This document shows, piece by piece, positions 41,988-51,055 of a stretch of 64,000 bases of DNA. The notes under the pieces were generated by a model. It saw only the letters and a list, made by a program, of their open reading frames with translations, searched no databases and was not told the origin of the DNA. The position numbers and the translations under genes were made by a program. The stretch's first letter is position 1. Each line of letters starts with the position of its first letter. This DNA comes from Paenibacillus sp. SZ31 (GTDB taxonomy: Bacteria; Bacillota; Bacilli; Paenibacillales; Paenibacillaceae): the NCBI RefSeq assembly GCF_012912005.1, contig NZ_JABBEA010000001.1, forward strand, positions 930,001-994,000. Direction: 5' to 3'.

Positions 41988-42749
41988 ATGGATAACGTCT
42001 CATTACTGCTTGTGGATGATGAACAGGCTATTCTGCGTATGCTCAAAACCGTTCTGCTCAAAGAGCAGTTTCTCGATATTGATACCGTTACAACAGGCGA
42101 AGCTGCCATGGAGGCATGCAACAACAAGACGTATCATTGCATCGTGCTCGATATCATGCTTCCTGGCAAAAGCGGACTGGAAATCTGTCCTTTTCTACGA
42201 CAGGTCACCGATGCGCCCATCCTGTTTCTGACGGCCAAAACAACGGATTATGACAAATTAACCGGGTTCGCCGTCGGTGGCGACGATTATGTTGCCAAAC
42301 CCTTTAATCCACTAGAAGTGGTTGCTCGAATTAAATCATTACTGAAGCGTTATTTACCCACTAAAACCACAGCGATCCCGGATCACGTCCCATCTAACGT
42401 AAATACGTCATCTCCCAGCACATCGGAAGGCGTGTACGACTTTGGACGATTCCAGGTGCTGGAATGGGCTGGTGAGCTTCGGGTTGAAGGAGAGTCCGTA
42501 TCCTGTCCGGCACTTGTGTTCCAACTACTGCTCTTTTTCTGCAAGCACCCCAATCGAATCTTCACCAAATCAGATCTATATGAGCGAGTCTGGGGCTCTG
42601 AAGCCATTAGTGATGACAATACCGTGATGGTTCATATTCACCGCATTCGGGAGCGCATTGAAGCCGATCCTTCCAATCCGGTGTTTCTCGTGAACGTCCG
42701 GGGTCTGGGTTACAAACTTATTCAGCCGGAACATGTGTCACGCCCATGA
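41988..42749 (+). CDS. OmpR-family response regulator
   Basis: 253 residues. Receiver domain with D10-D11 acidic pair (LLVDDEQ), phospho-acceptor D55 (IVLDIMLPGKSG), T and K (FLTAKTT, VAKPFNPLEVVARI). After a linker of about 25 residues the winged helix: YDFGRFQVLEWAGELRVEGESVSCPALVFQLLLFFCKHPNRIFTKSDLYERVWGSE, DDNTVMVHIHRIRERIEADPSNPVFLVNVRGLGYKLI. ATG preceded by GGAGG at 13 bases. Its stop overlaps the kinase start. Confidence 0.93.
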   Translation: MDNVSLLLVDDEQAILRMLKTVLLKEQFLDIDTVTTGEAAMEACNNKTYHCIVLDIMLPGKSGLEICPFLRQVTDAPILFLTAKTTDYDKLTGFAVGGDDYVAKPFNPLEVVARIKSLLKRYLPTKTTAIPDHVPSNVNTSSPSTSEGVYDFGRFQVLEWAGELRVEGESVSCPALVFQLLLFFCKHPNRIFTKSDLYERVWGSEAISDDNTVMVHIHRIRERIEADPSNPVFLVNVRGLGYKLIQPEHVSRP

Positions 42750-44506
42750 GTATTCGTCGCAGGTTAATGACCCGGTTTATCGGGATGCTTGCCGGTGCAG
42801 TCGTTCTTATCATCCTGCTTGGGTCTATAGCGACTTACTGGGTCGTGCAAAAGGTAAATGAAGTGAATCTGGTAGATGATTTTGCTGCCAACGGTCTGGA
42901 CCAATTAATTAATACAGCAGAGATCATGCCAGATGATACCATCCAATATGACCCCGAATTGCTGAAGCAAGTGGACAAAAATCAAGGTTGGCTCCAAGTT
43001 CTGGATGAACAAGGTTACGCCATTGATGAATACCACACCCCCGCCGATGTTCCTAATCACTATAAGCCAGGGGAGTTGATTGCATACTGGGAAAGCCAGA
43101 AGCCGTTCCCTTATCAGATTGTCATGCTGATCCGGGAGAAGAACGGAAAGGATTTTACCTTGTTATATGGGGAGCGTAACCCGGCCAAATCCTTAATGAA
43201 TAACATTCGTTCAGATCTTGCTCTCAACAACGGAAAGCTTGATCTTCAGCCCGACCAACAGGAAGCCCTTCATGCTGCCAATGCTTATCTTCAAATATTG
43301 GACCCGTCAGGACGCGAACTCTCCTCTTTCAACAAACCAGCCATGGGCGTACCGACCGAATACACCATTCAGGAACTCGTTCTGCAAGTTCGCTATCCGA
43401 GTCGATCCGGCCTGTCTGTTGCCACGTGGTACGATGAACAGAGTGAAACCACTTGGCTGATTAGCATCCCTGTTGATCCAGCGGCGAGCAGTGATCAGAA
43501 CCCCTACAACTTTATTTTGGAGCCGGCATTGGTCGTATTGATTGTATCCATCATCATGCTGCTCATTTTGCTCGCCTTCTGGTATGCCAACCGATTCGGC
43601 TCGCCCATGCTGCATATGCTCCAATGGTTACAGCGTCTGGAGCGAGGGCAGTATGAGGAGCCTACCGGAGCTTTCGGAGTGCCTCGAAGTCAGCGTCGTA
43701 ACGGAAAGTGGAAACGGAAATATCACGTGTATGCTGAAGTGCTTCGCTCCATGCAGGCCCTATCCCACACGTTGGAGCAAGATGAAGAACTCCGCAAACA
43801 GACCGAGTCCCTGCGGGAGGAATGGATTGCTGGCATAACACATGATCTTAAGACGCCCCTATCCTCCATCCAGGGTTATGCCCATATGCTTGAAGCAGAT
43901 AAATATAGCTGGACCGAGGAAGAAGTCAGGGAATTCGCAGGTATAATGCTCGATAAATCTATGTATATGGACAGGCTTGTCAATGACCTTGCGATGACCT
44001 ATCGATTACGTAGTGGAGGATATCAGCCTGTTGTGGAAGAGACTGACGTAAATACGTTACTTCATGATTTGATTCAGCGCGCTGAACGGAATCCGGCATA
44101 TGGAGAAGGTCGCATCCTATTCCAACCTTCCGAAATGCCTGTGTATGGACTTGTTCACATTCCATCGTTTGAACGAATCGTGGATAACCTGACCGCCAAT
44201 GCCCTTCTCCATAATCCGCCCGAGTCCACCCTGACTGTCAGTGTTCATTCAGGTAAGCAGGCTGATGAGTTCAGCATTCAGTTTGCCGATAACGGACGAG
44301 GTATGGACTCCGAGACGGTATGGAAGTTATTTGAACGATACTATCGCGGTACAGACACAGGTACATCGGATGTTGGATCAGGTCTGGGCATGGCGGTAAC
44401 CAAAGGTTTGATCGAAGCCATGAAAGGTCGTATTGAGGTACAATCCACGCCTGGTGAAGGAACGATCATTCGCTTAATATGGGATGGACCATCCGAAACC
44501 AATTAA
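42746..44506 (+). CDS. sensor histidine kinase
   Basis: 586 residues. Membrane helix about 12-33, extracytoplasmic sensor of about 220 residues, second helix about 257-280, a HAMP-like linker, DHp with phospho-His H366 (EEWIAGITHDLKTPLSSIQGYAHML), then the ATP-binding domain: N box RIVDNLTANALLHNPP, FADNGRGMD, GSGLGMAVTKGLIEAMKG. ATGA overlap with the regulator gene. Signal unknown. Divergent M23 peptidase gene 220 bp away suggests an envelope-related output. Confidence 0.92.
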   Translation: MSIRRRLMTRFIGMLAGAVVLIILLGSIATYWVVQKVNEVNLVDDFAANGLDQLINTAEIMPDDTIQYDPELLKQVDKNQGWLQVLDEQGYAIDEYHTPADVPNHYKPGELIAYWESQKPFPYQIVMLIREKNGKDFTLLYGERNPAKSLMNNIRSDLALNNGKLDLQPDQQEALHAANAYLQILDPSGRELSSFNKPAMGVPTEYTIQELVLQVRYPSRSGLSVATWYDEQSETTWLISIPVDPAASSDQNPYNFILEPALVVLIVSIIMLLILLAFWYANRFGSPMLHMLQWLQRLERGQYEEPTGAFGVPRSQRRNGKWKRKYHVYAEVLRSMQALSHTLEQDEELRKQTESLREEWIAGITHDLKTPLSSIQGYAHMLEADKYSWTEEEVREFAGIMLDKSMYMDRLVNDLAMTYRLRSGGYQPVVEETDVNTLLHDLIQRAERNPAYGEGRILFQPSEMPVYGLVHIPSFERIVDNLTANALLHNPPESTLTVSVHSGKQADEFSIQFADNGRGMDSETVWKLFERYYRGTDTGTSDVGSGLGMAVTKGLIEAMKGRIEVQSTPGEGTIIRLIWDGPSETN

Positions 44507-44635
44507 AAATGTTCCGCTTGACCTTTCCATTTTCAGTCTATATAATCGACACTCAACAACACCTGTTCCAATATATTGATATTGAATGCAACACATTTCA
44601 GGATAACTTTAATGAGTTGATCTAACATATTTGGC

Positions 44636-44946
44636 GATGACCAGAGACATGATTTCGTTTGCGTGCTGCCCAGAGAGAGAGGGGATTGGTGAAACCTTCT
44701 TCAGCGAACGGACCGGAATTACCCCTCTGCAGCCGTGACCTCGAACCTCAGCATTTCGAACTTCCCTCGGATGTTTGGCATGCTGCCAGTAGAGTTCACC
44801 GCCTGATCCCCGATAACGGATTCCAATGAGGGTTATGATGTTTCCTGTTCACGGCGGCTGGTCGAGATCAGGGTGCACCATAACCAAATTAGGGTGGAAC
44901 CACGAGCCAAGCGCACTCGTCCCTTCTCCGGGACGGGTGTTTTTTG
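44636..44946 (+). ncRNA. T-box leader of thrS
   Basis: Stem I elements: GCGATGACCAGAGA at the 5' base, AGAGAGAGGGG bulge and GGTGAAACC apical motif, then a candidate specifier ACC (44721-44723, Thr codon) in GGAATTACCCC. Downstream the T-box core AGGGTGGAACCACGAG at 44891-44906 and the terminator CACTCGTCCC/GGGACGGGTG followed by TTTTTT (44913-44946). Uncharged tRNA-Thr would favour the antiterminator and allow thrS transcription (known mechanism). Confidence 0.9.
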
Positions 44947-44979
44947 CGCTTTCATTTTAAGAAATGGAGAGTGGTTCAC

Positions 44980-46980
44980 ATGAGTAAACAAGAAAACAGT
45001 AACTCAGCAAGCAACAAATCAGGTAACGAATTAGACAGCCAAGCAAACGATCTGCAACAATCCAGTCATTCCATTGAGGTCCGTCTGCAAGGTGGCGCGA
45101 TACGTTCTTACGAAGCAGGCATCACTGTAGGTGCGGTCGCCTCGTCCATCAGCACAAGTCTTGGAAAACAAGCCATTGGCGGTATTGTAGATGGTCAGAA
45201 TGTCGATCTTGATTGGGTGCTTGAGCAGGATTGCGAACTCGTCATCGTTACTTTGGACAGTGTGGAAGGCCTGTATCGTTACCGTCACAGCGCAGCACAT
45301 GTGCTGGCACAGGCGCTCAAACGCATCTACGGTGCGGATCAAGTGAAACTGGGCATTGGACCCGTAATCGAAGACGGTTTTTATTACGATGTTGATCTGG
45401 AGCATGCCTTGTCCATCAGTGATCTGGCTGCCATCGAGCGGGAAATGAACAAAATCATTCAGGAAAATGAAAAGATCAGTCGCCGGGTGGTTAACCGGAA
45501 GGAAGCCCTCCGTATCTTCGGAGAGATCCAGGACCCGTACAAGCTTGAACTTATTCGGGATTTACCCGAGGACGCCGAGCTTTCGATCTATGATCAAGGA
45601 GAGTTCTTTGATCTGTGTCGTGGTCCCCACCTTCCATCCACTGGTCGGATTAAAGCATTCAAACTGCTGAATGTCGCTGGTGCGTACTGGCGGGGTAACT
45701 CGGACAATAAGATGCTGCAACGCATCTACGGCACTGCTTTCCCGAACAAAGCCCAACTGGATGAACACCTGCACATGCTCGAAGAAGCGAAAAAACGGGA
45801 TCACCGTAAACTTGGCAAAGAGCTTGAACTGTTCATGTTCTCCGAAGAAGCGCCCGGCATGCCCTTCTATCTGCCCAAAGGTATGACTGTTCGCACTGAA
45901 CTGGAGCAGTTCTCCCGTGAGTTGCAATTGCAGGAAGGTTATCAGGAAGTTCGGACTCCTCTCATGATGAACAACCGGCTGTGGGAGCAATCCGGTCACT
46001 GGGAGCATTACAAGGACAATATGTATTTCTCGGAAGTGGACGATGCGACTTTTGCACTGAAACCGATGAACTGTCCTGGACACATGCTGATCTTCAAAAA
46101 TACACTCCATTCCTACCGCGAATTGCCGATTCGCATGATGGAATTCGGTCAGGTTCACCGTCATGAATTCTCAGGTGCCCTGAACGGCATGATGCGTGTA
46201 CGGACGTTCTGCCAGGATGATGCCCATCTCTACGTCATGCCAGAACAGATCGAGGACGAGATTAATCAGGCGATCTCACTGATCGGACGTATGTACGATA
46301 TCTTCGGATTCGAATATAAGATTGAGTTGTCCACTCGTCCGGAAGATTCCATGGGATCAGAAGAGCTGTGGGATCAGGCGGAACGTGCCTTGCAAAATGT
46401 TCTGGATCGTCGAGGCGTGGAATATCGCATTAACGAAGGAGACGGTGCCTTTTATGGACCGAAAATTGACTTTCATATCCTCGATGCGCTGAAACGCAGC
46501 TGGCAGTGCGGAACAATCCAGCTTGATTTTCAAATGCCGGAGAAGTTCGACCTCACTTACATTGGCGAAGATAGTCTGAAACATCGTCCTGTCGTGATCC
46601 ATCGTGCCATCTACGGTTCCATCGATCGTTTCATCGGCATCCTGACTGAACACTATGCAGGAGCGTTCCCACTCTGGCTTGCACCTGTACAAGTGAAACT
46701 CCTACCTGTATCAGATCATTATGCAGACTATGCACTCCAAGTACAGAGCCAGCTCCGGGCTGCGGGCATTCGGGTAGAAACAGATCTGCGCAGCGAGAAG
46801 CTCGGGTACAAAATCCGTGAAGCCCAGATGGAAAAAGTGCCTTATTCGCTCGTACTTGGTGAGAATGAGAAAAATGCCTCATCCGCCTCTGTCCGTGCAT
46901 ACGGTCAGGGAGATCAAGGCATCCAACGTATTGAAGCTGTTATTGAAATGATCCAACAAGCTGTGAAGGCAAAAGTATAA
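44980..46980 (+). CDS. thrS: threonyl-tRNA synthetase
   Basis: 666 residues from ATG 44980 (GGAGAG eight bases upstream; the longer frame would begin inside the terminator). Domains: TGS-like N-terminal (SIEVRLQGGAIRSYEAGITVGAVASSI), editing domain with HSAAHVLAQALKRIY and the Cys/His site of DLCRGPHLPSTG, class II core with motif 1 and EVRTPLMM, ALKPMNCPGHMLIFKNT (zinc Cys), RMMEFGQVHRHEFSGALNGMMRVRTFCQDDAH (motif 2), RAIYGSIDRFIGILTEHYAGAFPLWLAP (motif 3), anticodon-binding C-terminus. A Ser/Asn-rich head of about 30 residues is extra. Confidence 0.95.
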   Translation: MSKQENSNSASNKSGNELDSQANDLQQSSHSIEVRLQGGAIRSYEAGITVGAVASSISTSLGKQAIGGIVDGQNVDLDWVLEQDCELVIVTLDSVEGLYRYRHSAAHVLAQALKRIYGADQVKLGIGPVIEDGFYYDVDLEHALSISDLAAIEREMNKIIQENEKISRRVVNRKEALRIFGEIQDPYKLELIRDLPEDAELSIYDQGEFFDLCRGPHLPSTGRIKAFKLLNVAGAYWRGNSDNKMLQRIYGTAFPNKAQLDEHLHMLEEAKKRDHRKLGKELELFMFSEEAPGMPFYLPKGMTVRTELEQFSRELQLQEGYQEVRTPLMMNNRLWEQSGHWEHYKDNMYFSEVDDATFALKPMNCPGHMLIFKNTLHSYRELPIRMMEFGQVHRHEFSGALNGMMRVRTFCQDDAHLYVMPEQIEDEINQAISLIGRMYDIFGFEYKIELSTRPEDSMGSEELWDQAERALQNVLDRRGVEYRINEGDGAFYGPKIDFHILDALKRSWQCGTIQLDFQMPEKFDLTYIGEDSLKHRPVVIHRAIYGSIDRFIGILTEHYAGAFPLWLAPVQVKLLPVSDHYADYALQVQSQLRAAGIRVETDLRSEKLGYKIREAQMEKVPYSLVLGENEKNASSASVRAYGQGDQGIQRIEAVIEMIQQAVKAKV

Positions 46981-47022
46981 AAAATTAGCGGCTCTACTCT
47001 ATGGTCAATCGCTTGCGTTAAA

Positions 47023-47886
47023 TTACAACTTCTCGTCAGGCTTTAGCCCCACCTGTTCTTCGCTCCACGTCCAGAAACGCTCAGCTGAAGCATCATCAAC
47101 GGCATGTTTCTTCAGCTGCTGCTCTTTCTGTTGATAGTAGTAACGCCCGGTGATGCCGACAACTTCAGGGCTTGTGGCCAGATAAACAGCCGTTCGCGCC
47201 CCTTCTTCAGGGGACAGAAAGAATGGAAGCTTGCCTACAAAAGCCATAATGCGTGTGCCAAATCCGGTATTGCGATCTACGCCAATACTCGTTCCTACCG
47301 CACCAGGGTGTAGACAGTTCACCTTCACAGACGTACCCGACATTTTGCGTGCCAATGCACGAGTGAACAGCACGTTAGCCAATTTGGATTGAGCATAGCT
47401 TTTGATCGGATTATAACCTTTGTGCAGATGTGGATCTTCGAAGTGGATTTTGCCGGCTTTGTAAGCCCCTGACGAAACGTTCACAACCCGTCCCTGCTTT
47501 GCAGCTTTTAGAGGTTCTATCAAAAGTAAGGTCAGCAGGAAATGACCCAGATGGTTAATACCGATACTCTGTTCGAACCCGTCTGAAGTTTCCTTCCGCT
47601 TGACCATAACCACCCCGGCATTATTAACCAGAACGTCCAGGCGATCATGGCGCTCACGGAATGTGTGGGCAAACTGGCGTATGCTTTCGAGTGCACCAAG
47701 ATCACACAGCATCAATTCAATTGCAGAAGAGCCGGACTGACGCACAGCTTCCTGAAGTGCCTCCTGTCCGCGCTTCTCACTGCGGCATGCCATAATTACG
47801 CGATATCCTTGCCTTGCAAGTTCAATGGTAGTTGCCAAACCCATACCTGAGTTAGCTCCTGTTACAATTGCTGTCTGAATGGACAT
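47023..47886 (-). CDS. SDR family oxidoreductase
   Basis: 287 residues from ATG 47886 (GAAGGG nine bases upstream). Retinol-dehydrogenase-like SDR: AIVTGANSGMGLATTIELARQGYRVIMACRSEKRG (NADP-binding, Arg after strand 2), LVNNAGVVMVKRKETSDGFEQSIGINHLGHFLLT, VNVSSGAYKAGKIHF, catalytic YAQSKLANVLF (Y and K). Substrate unknown. Divergent from the HEPN-motif gene. Confidence 0.9.
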   Translation of the reverse strand: MSIQTAIVTGANSGMGLATTIELARQGYRVIMACRSEKRGQEALQEAVRQSGSSAIELMLCDLGALESIRQFAHTFRERHDRLDVLVNNAGVVMVKRKETSDGFEQSIGINHLGHFLLTLLLIEPLKAAKQGRVVNVSSGAYKAGKIHFEDPHLHKGYNPIKSYAQSKLANVLFTRALARKMSGTSVKVNCLHPGAVGTSIGVDRNTGFGTRIMAFVGKLPFFLSPEEGARTAVYLATSPEVVGITGRYYYQQKEQQLKKHAVDDASAERFWTWSEEQVGLKPDEKL

Positions 47887-47990
47887 GAGGTAATTCCCTT
47901 CTGAACCTGAGGTTCCGAAATTAGAGGCGCTACAGCGTACAATATGAGATAATGATAGGATCACATCTCGGTTTCCATGGGAGGACAAGT

Positions 47991-48533
47991 ATGCTGACCA
48001 AAGAAGATTTTAAAAAAGTTAAACGACAAGCCAAACTTGAAATCGCACTACTCGAACAGGAATATCAGGAGATCTTGCAGAAAGATGACTCTACGCTTTA
48101 TGAAAAATACGGTATCTTGGACGACGAAGAAACACGTGAGCTCACCCGAAAACGCAAAAACCGAAGATATGCTTCACTGGTCATCGAACTATGCGCCATT
48201 ACTGAACAAATGTTAAATCAATTGTATAGACAGGTATATCAGAAGAAGTTTAATTCGACCCAGCTGATGAAAACTCCTGCCTACCGTGCGCGTTCCAATA
48301 TGGAGATCATCCAGGCCGAACTTAGTAAAGAATTCATTGCCCTTGAATCCGAAAAAGAACAATTCGCTGAGGCCCTTAGTCAGGTGTTTCAGACGAGAAA
48401 CAAGCTCGTTCATGATAACTTCTCGTTTGTATCCATCGTTAAAGACGGCAGTAATGAAGAAGAAACGTTCGAAGCGCTACTCCATACGGTAAAAAAATAT
48501 AGAAAACACTTGAAATATAATCGCCCTGAATAA
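47991..48533 (+). CDS. HEPN-motif hypothetical protein
   Basis: 180 residues from ATG 47991 (GGGAGG six bases upstream). Long charged N-terminal helix (LTKEDFKKVKRQAKLEIALLEQEYQEIL), then helical bundle segments (SLVIELCAITEQMLNQLYRQVY) and QVFQTRNKLVHDNFSF, where R136 N K L V H141 fits the HEPN Rx4H pattern. Possibly an RNA-cleaving or RNA-binding HEPN protein; no antitoxin partner is visible. It has no cassette site around it, so it is unrelated to the array at the start of the window. Confidence 0.65.
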   Translation: MLTKEDFKKVKRQAKLEIALLEQEYQEILQKDDSTLYEKYGILDDEETRELTRKRKNRRYASLVIELCAITEQMLNQLYRQVYQKKFNSTQLMKTPAYRARSNMEIIQAELSKEFIALESEKEQFAEALSQVFQTRNKLVHDNFSFVSIVKDGSNEEETFEALLHTVKKYRKHLKYNRPE

Positions 48534-48567
48534 CAACAATCATCGCTAGAAAAGAAAAGGAGGTGTA

Positions 48568-48583
48568 CCGGACTACGGTCCGG
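48568..48583 (+). promoter_or_regulatory. UNCG-tetraloop hairpin between ribosome site and start
   Basis: CCGGAC-TACG-GTCCGG, a C(UACG)G super-stable tetraloop hairpin, sits between AAAGGAGG (48556-48563) and ATG 48590. Linear spacing is 26 nt; folding the hairpin away leaves about 10 nt, the usual distance. Confidence 0.6.
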
Positions 48584-48589
48584 ATAACC

Positions 48590-49324
48590 ATGAGCCATCC
48601 AACAACTTCGATTACTGCACTACATCTTCATATTCCTACACCTTCAGGGAAAAACCCCATATTCCCCGTCATGCTTCATGACGAAGATGGCGTTACCCTG
48701 GTAGATACGGGCATGATTGGACAATTTGCAGAACTTCAATCCGCACTGGAACAAGAGGATGTACAGCTCTCGGACGTCAAACGTGTGATTATTACCCATC
48801 AGGACATCGATCATATCGGTAACTTGGGTGCTCTTCTGGATGAAATCCCTGATCTGGAAATCTGGGCACATGCCGATGAGATTCCATATCTAACAGGTGA
48901 GAAACCTTTGATCAAATTCACTCCAGAACGTCGCGCTTTGTTGTCTGCCCCCGTATTGGCACTGGCAGACCAACTACTCTTGCAGCTGCCGGAAGTGAAC
49001 ATCAGCAGAACGCTGGCGGACGGAGACCTGTTACCCCTTCAAGGCGGTACACAGGTCATTCATACACCCGGACATACCCCAGGTCATATCAGCCTGTATT
49101 TCGGAGAGCAACAGTTCCTGCTCGCTGCCGATGAACTTCGTGTGGTTGATGATGAACTGGTTGGCCCTGCGCCACCCGCGACACCGGACATGCCTGAAGC
49201 GCTGCGAAGCCTGAAGAAACTGACCAACCTTAAGCTCAATAAGGTTCTCTGTTATCACGGTGGAGAGTACACGAATGATCCCGCTCAGCGCATTGCCACA
49301 CTTGCGAAGGAGAGCGCAGAGTAA
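48590..49324 (+). CDS. MBL-fold metallo-hydrolase
   Basis: 244 residues from ATG 48590. Zinc motif T-H-Q-D-I-D-H-I-G (HxxxDH, THQDIDHIGN), later GGTQVIHTPGHTPGHISLYFGEQQFLLAADE with the third His and the bridging Asp, and LCYHGGEY for the final His. Closest to the glyoxalase II/YtnP-like branch; substrate unknown. The alternative GTG at 48563 overlaps the ribosome site and is unlikely. Ends at a terminator. Confidence 0.9.
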   Translation: MSHPTTSITALHLHIPTPSGKNPIFPVMLHDEDGVTLVDTGMIGQFAELQSALEQEDVQLSDVKRVIITHQDIDHIGNLGALLDEIPDLEIWAHADEIPYLTGEKPLIKFTPERRALLSAPVLALADQLLLQLPEVNISRTLADGDLLPLQGGTQVIHTPGHTPGHISLYFGEQQFLLAADELRVVDDELVGPAPPATPDMPEALRSLKKLTNLKLNKVLCYHGGEYTNDPAQRIATLAKESAE

Positions 49325-49448
49325 GTAACGAACGCGGACTTGTGAGTGTTTTTGAAATGACACAAGCATCCTATTAACGCTGTTTCTACTAGTGCGGCAC
49401 TGTGCGTTGTATCGCATTCAGCATTAGGATAACACATACAGTACAATC

Positions 49449-49493
49449 AAGGAGCTGTCCCATTTGTCATGAACTTGACGGGACAGCTCCTTT
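49449..49493. terminator. bidirectional terminator
   Basis: AAGGAGCTGTCCC/GGGACAGCTCCTTT. The rest of the 301-bp gap 49325-49625 shows nothing further. Confidence 0.85.
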
Positions 49494-49625
49494 AATTAAT
49501 TAACCATGTACTTCTACTACTGCACTGGTGTTGACCGTATGGTAGCTCCTATTGCGTACGGTATGCACGCAGTATCTTATATTGCATCACGACATGTGCA
49601 CGCTATCTTTCCCCTTACTCCTGAC

Positions 49626-50837
49626 TCAGCTCTCCGGAGTAAGCACTATCAGCTTGTCATCCCCATCTCGTGGTGATCCTCGTCCATCCCGATTGTTCGT
49701 AAGCACGTATAACTTTCCGTCCTCACCAGCACTCACATTACGAATCCGGCCCCACTCATCTTCGAAGATTGGTTCCACCTGTTTAACTTGTGTACCATCT
49801 TCCGACAGAGTAACCTTCAGCAACTGCTCTCCACGCAGATTCGCGGCAATCAGTGATCCGGCCCAAGGTCCTTCTTCAACAAAAGCTACACCAGACGGCG
49901 CCCATGTATCATTCCCACTATGTGCAAGCGGAGCCTGATATGCGCCATTGTCATCATCGTCTCCTTCTACCTCGGGCCAGCCATAGTTCTCACCAGCTAC
50001 AATCCGATTAATCTCATCATGATTCCGCTGACCATGCTCGGTAGAATAGAGATAACCGTTGTCCGGATTCCAGGCCAGTCCCTGTGCGTTCCGGTGTCCC
50101 ATACTGTATACAGGCGAATTCGGCCATGGGTTGTCTGCCGGGATCGATCCGTCGAGACCTATCCGCAATATTTTACCTCCAAGGCTATCTTCGTTCTGTG
50201 ACAGTTCCGGTTCATAACGTTCACCTGTCGTGATATAGAGCAACTTGTCCGGGCCAATCTTGATCCGCCCACCGTTATGATTCGTTCCGCCTGGAATGTT
50301 ACCAAGCAACTCTTGATCTATGACGGCTTTGCCATCATTCACCTTGAGGCGTAACACCCGATTGGCAATATCGTCGCCTTCCAGATAGGAGTGGTACGCA
50401 TACAAGTAACCATTCTCCTCAAAGTCCGGATCTGCTGCAAGACCCAACAGGCCTCCTTCGCCTTCTTCATTAAACGGAGCTGAGAATTCAATCAGTGGTT
50501 CAGGGGCAAGTTTTCCATCCTCAATGATGCGAATTGCACCAGGGCGCTCCGTTACAAACATCCGACCATCAGGCACACTCACAATCTCCCATGGTGCATT
50601 CAATCCTTCAACTAGAACGGAAGCCTGATACGGAATAACCGCCTCTCCCTGCGCTCCACTCTCGTTTCCACTCGCACTGCCATTGCCTCCATTGGCTGTC
50701 TGTCCCTGACCTGTTCCCTGCCCCTGAGACGTCTGTTCTGTTCCTCCTGTAGAGGGATCACCTGAAGAGCATGACGCTGTCAACAGTGCCACACTTAATA
50801 ATGAAGCATACAGTGGAACGGTTACTCGATTATTCAT
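49626..50837 (-). CDS. PQQ-type sugar dehydrogenase lipoprotein
   Basis: 403 residues. Signal peptide with lipobox LTASC, then a Gly/Ser/Thr/Gln-rich linker of about 45 residues. The six-bladed propeller of the glucose/sorbosone dehydrogenase family follows: VLVEGLNAPWEIVSVPDGRMFVTERPGAIRII, GGLLGLAADPDFEENGYLYAYHSY, IPGGTNHNGGRIKIGPDKLLYITTGE, YSMGHRNAQGLAWNPDNGYLYSTEHGQRNHDEINRIVAGENYGWPE. Extracytoplasmic. True PQQ dependence is unproven; many members are Ca-binding aldose dehydrogenases. ATG preceded by GGGAGATG. Confidence 0.9.
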   Translation of the reverse strand: MNNRVTVPLYASLLSVALLTASCSSGDPSTGGTEQTSQGQGTGQGQTANGGNGSASGNESGAQGEAVIPYQASVLVEGLNAPWEIVSVPDGRMFVTERPGAIRIIEDGKLAPEPLIEFSAPFNEEGEGGLLGLAADPDFEENGYLYAYHSYLEGDDIANRVLRLKVNDGKAVIDQELLGNIPGGTNHNGGRIKIGPDKLLYITTGERYEPELSQNEDSLGGKILRIGLDGSIPADNPWPNSPVYSMGHRNAQGLAWNPDNGYLYSTEHGQRNHDEINRIVAGENYGWPEVEGDDDDNGAYQAPLAHSGNDTWAPSGVAFVEEGPWAGSLIAANLRGEQLLKVTLSEDGTQVKQVEPIFEDEWGRIRNVSAGEDGKLYVLTNNRDGRGSPRDGDDKLIVLTPES

Positions 50838-51055
50838 GATTACATCTCCCTTCGCATATCGTTTTTTTGTTCTCTATAGTTGTGGTGCTATTATTATTCT
50901 GTAAAGCGGTTTCGCCCTGTATTACCCTTCATACCAGCCACTCAAACGGCGAATTCAAGGGATTCGAAGGATATGAAATCACTGTAGTTTGGAATTCCTC
51001 CATAATCTTTTATAATAGAAGGATAGTATGAATGGAAAGGTGGACATATACACTC

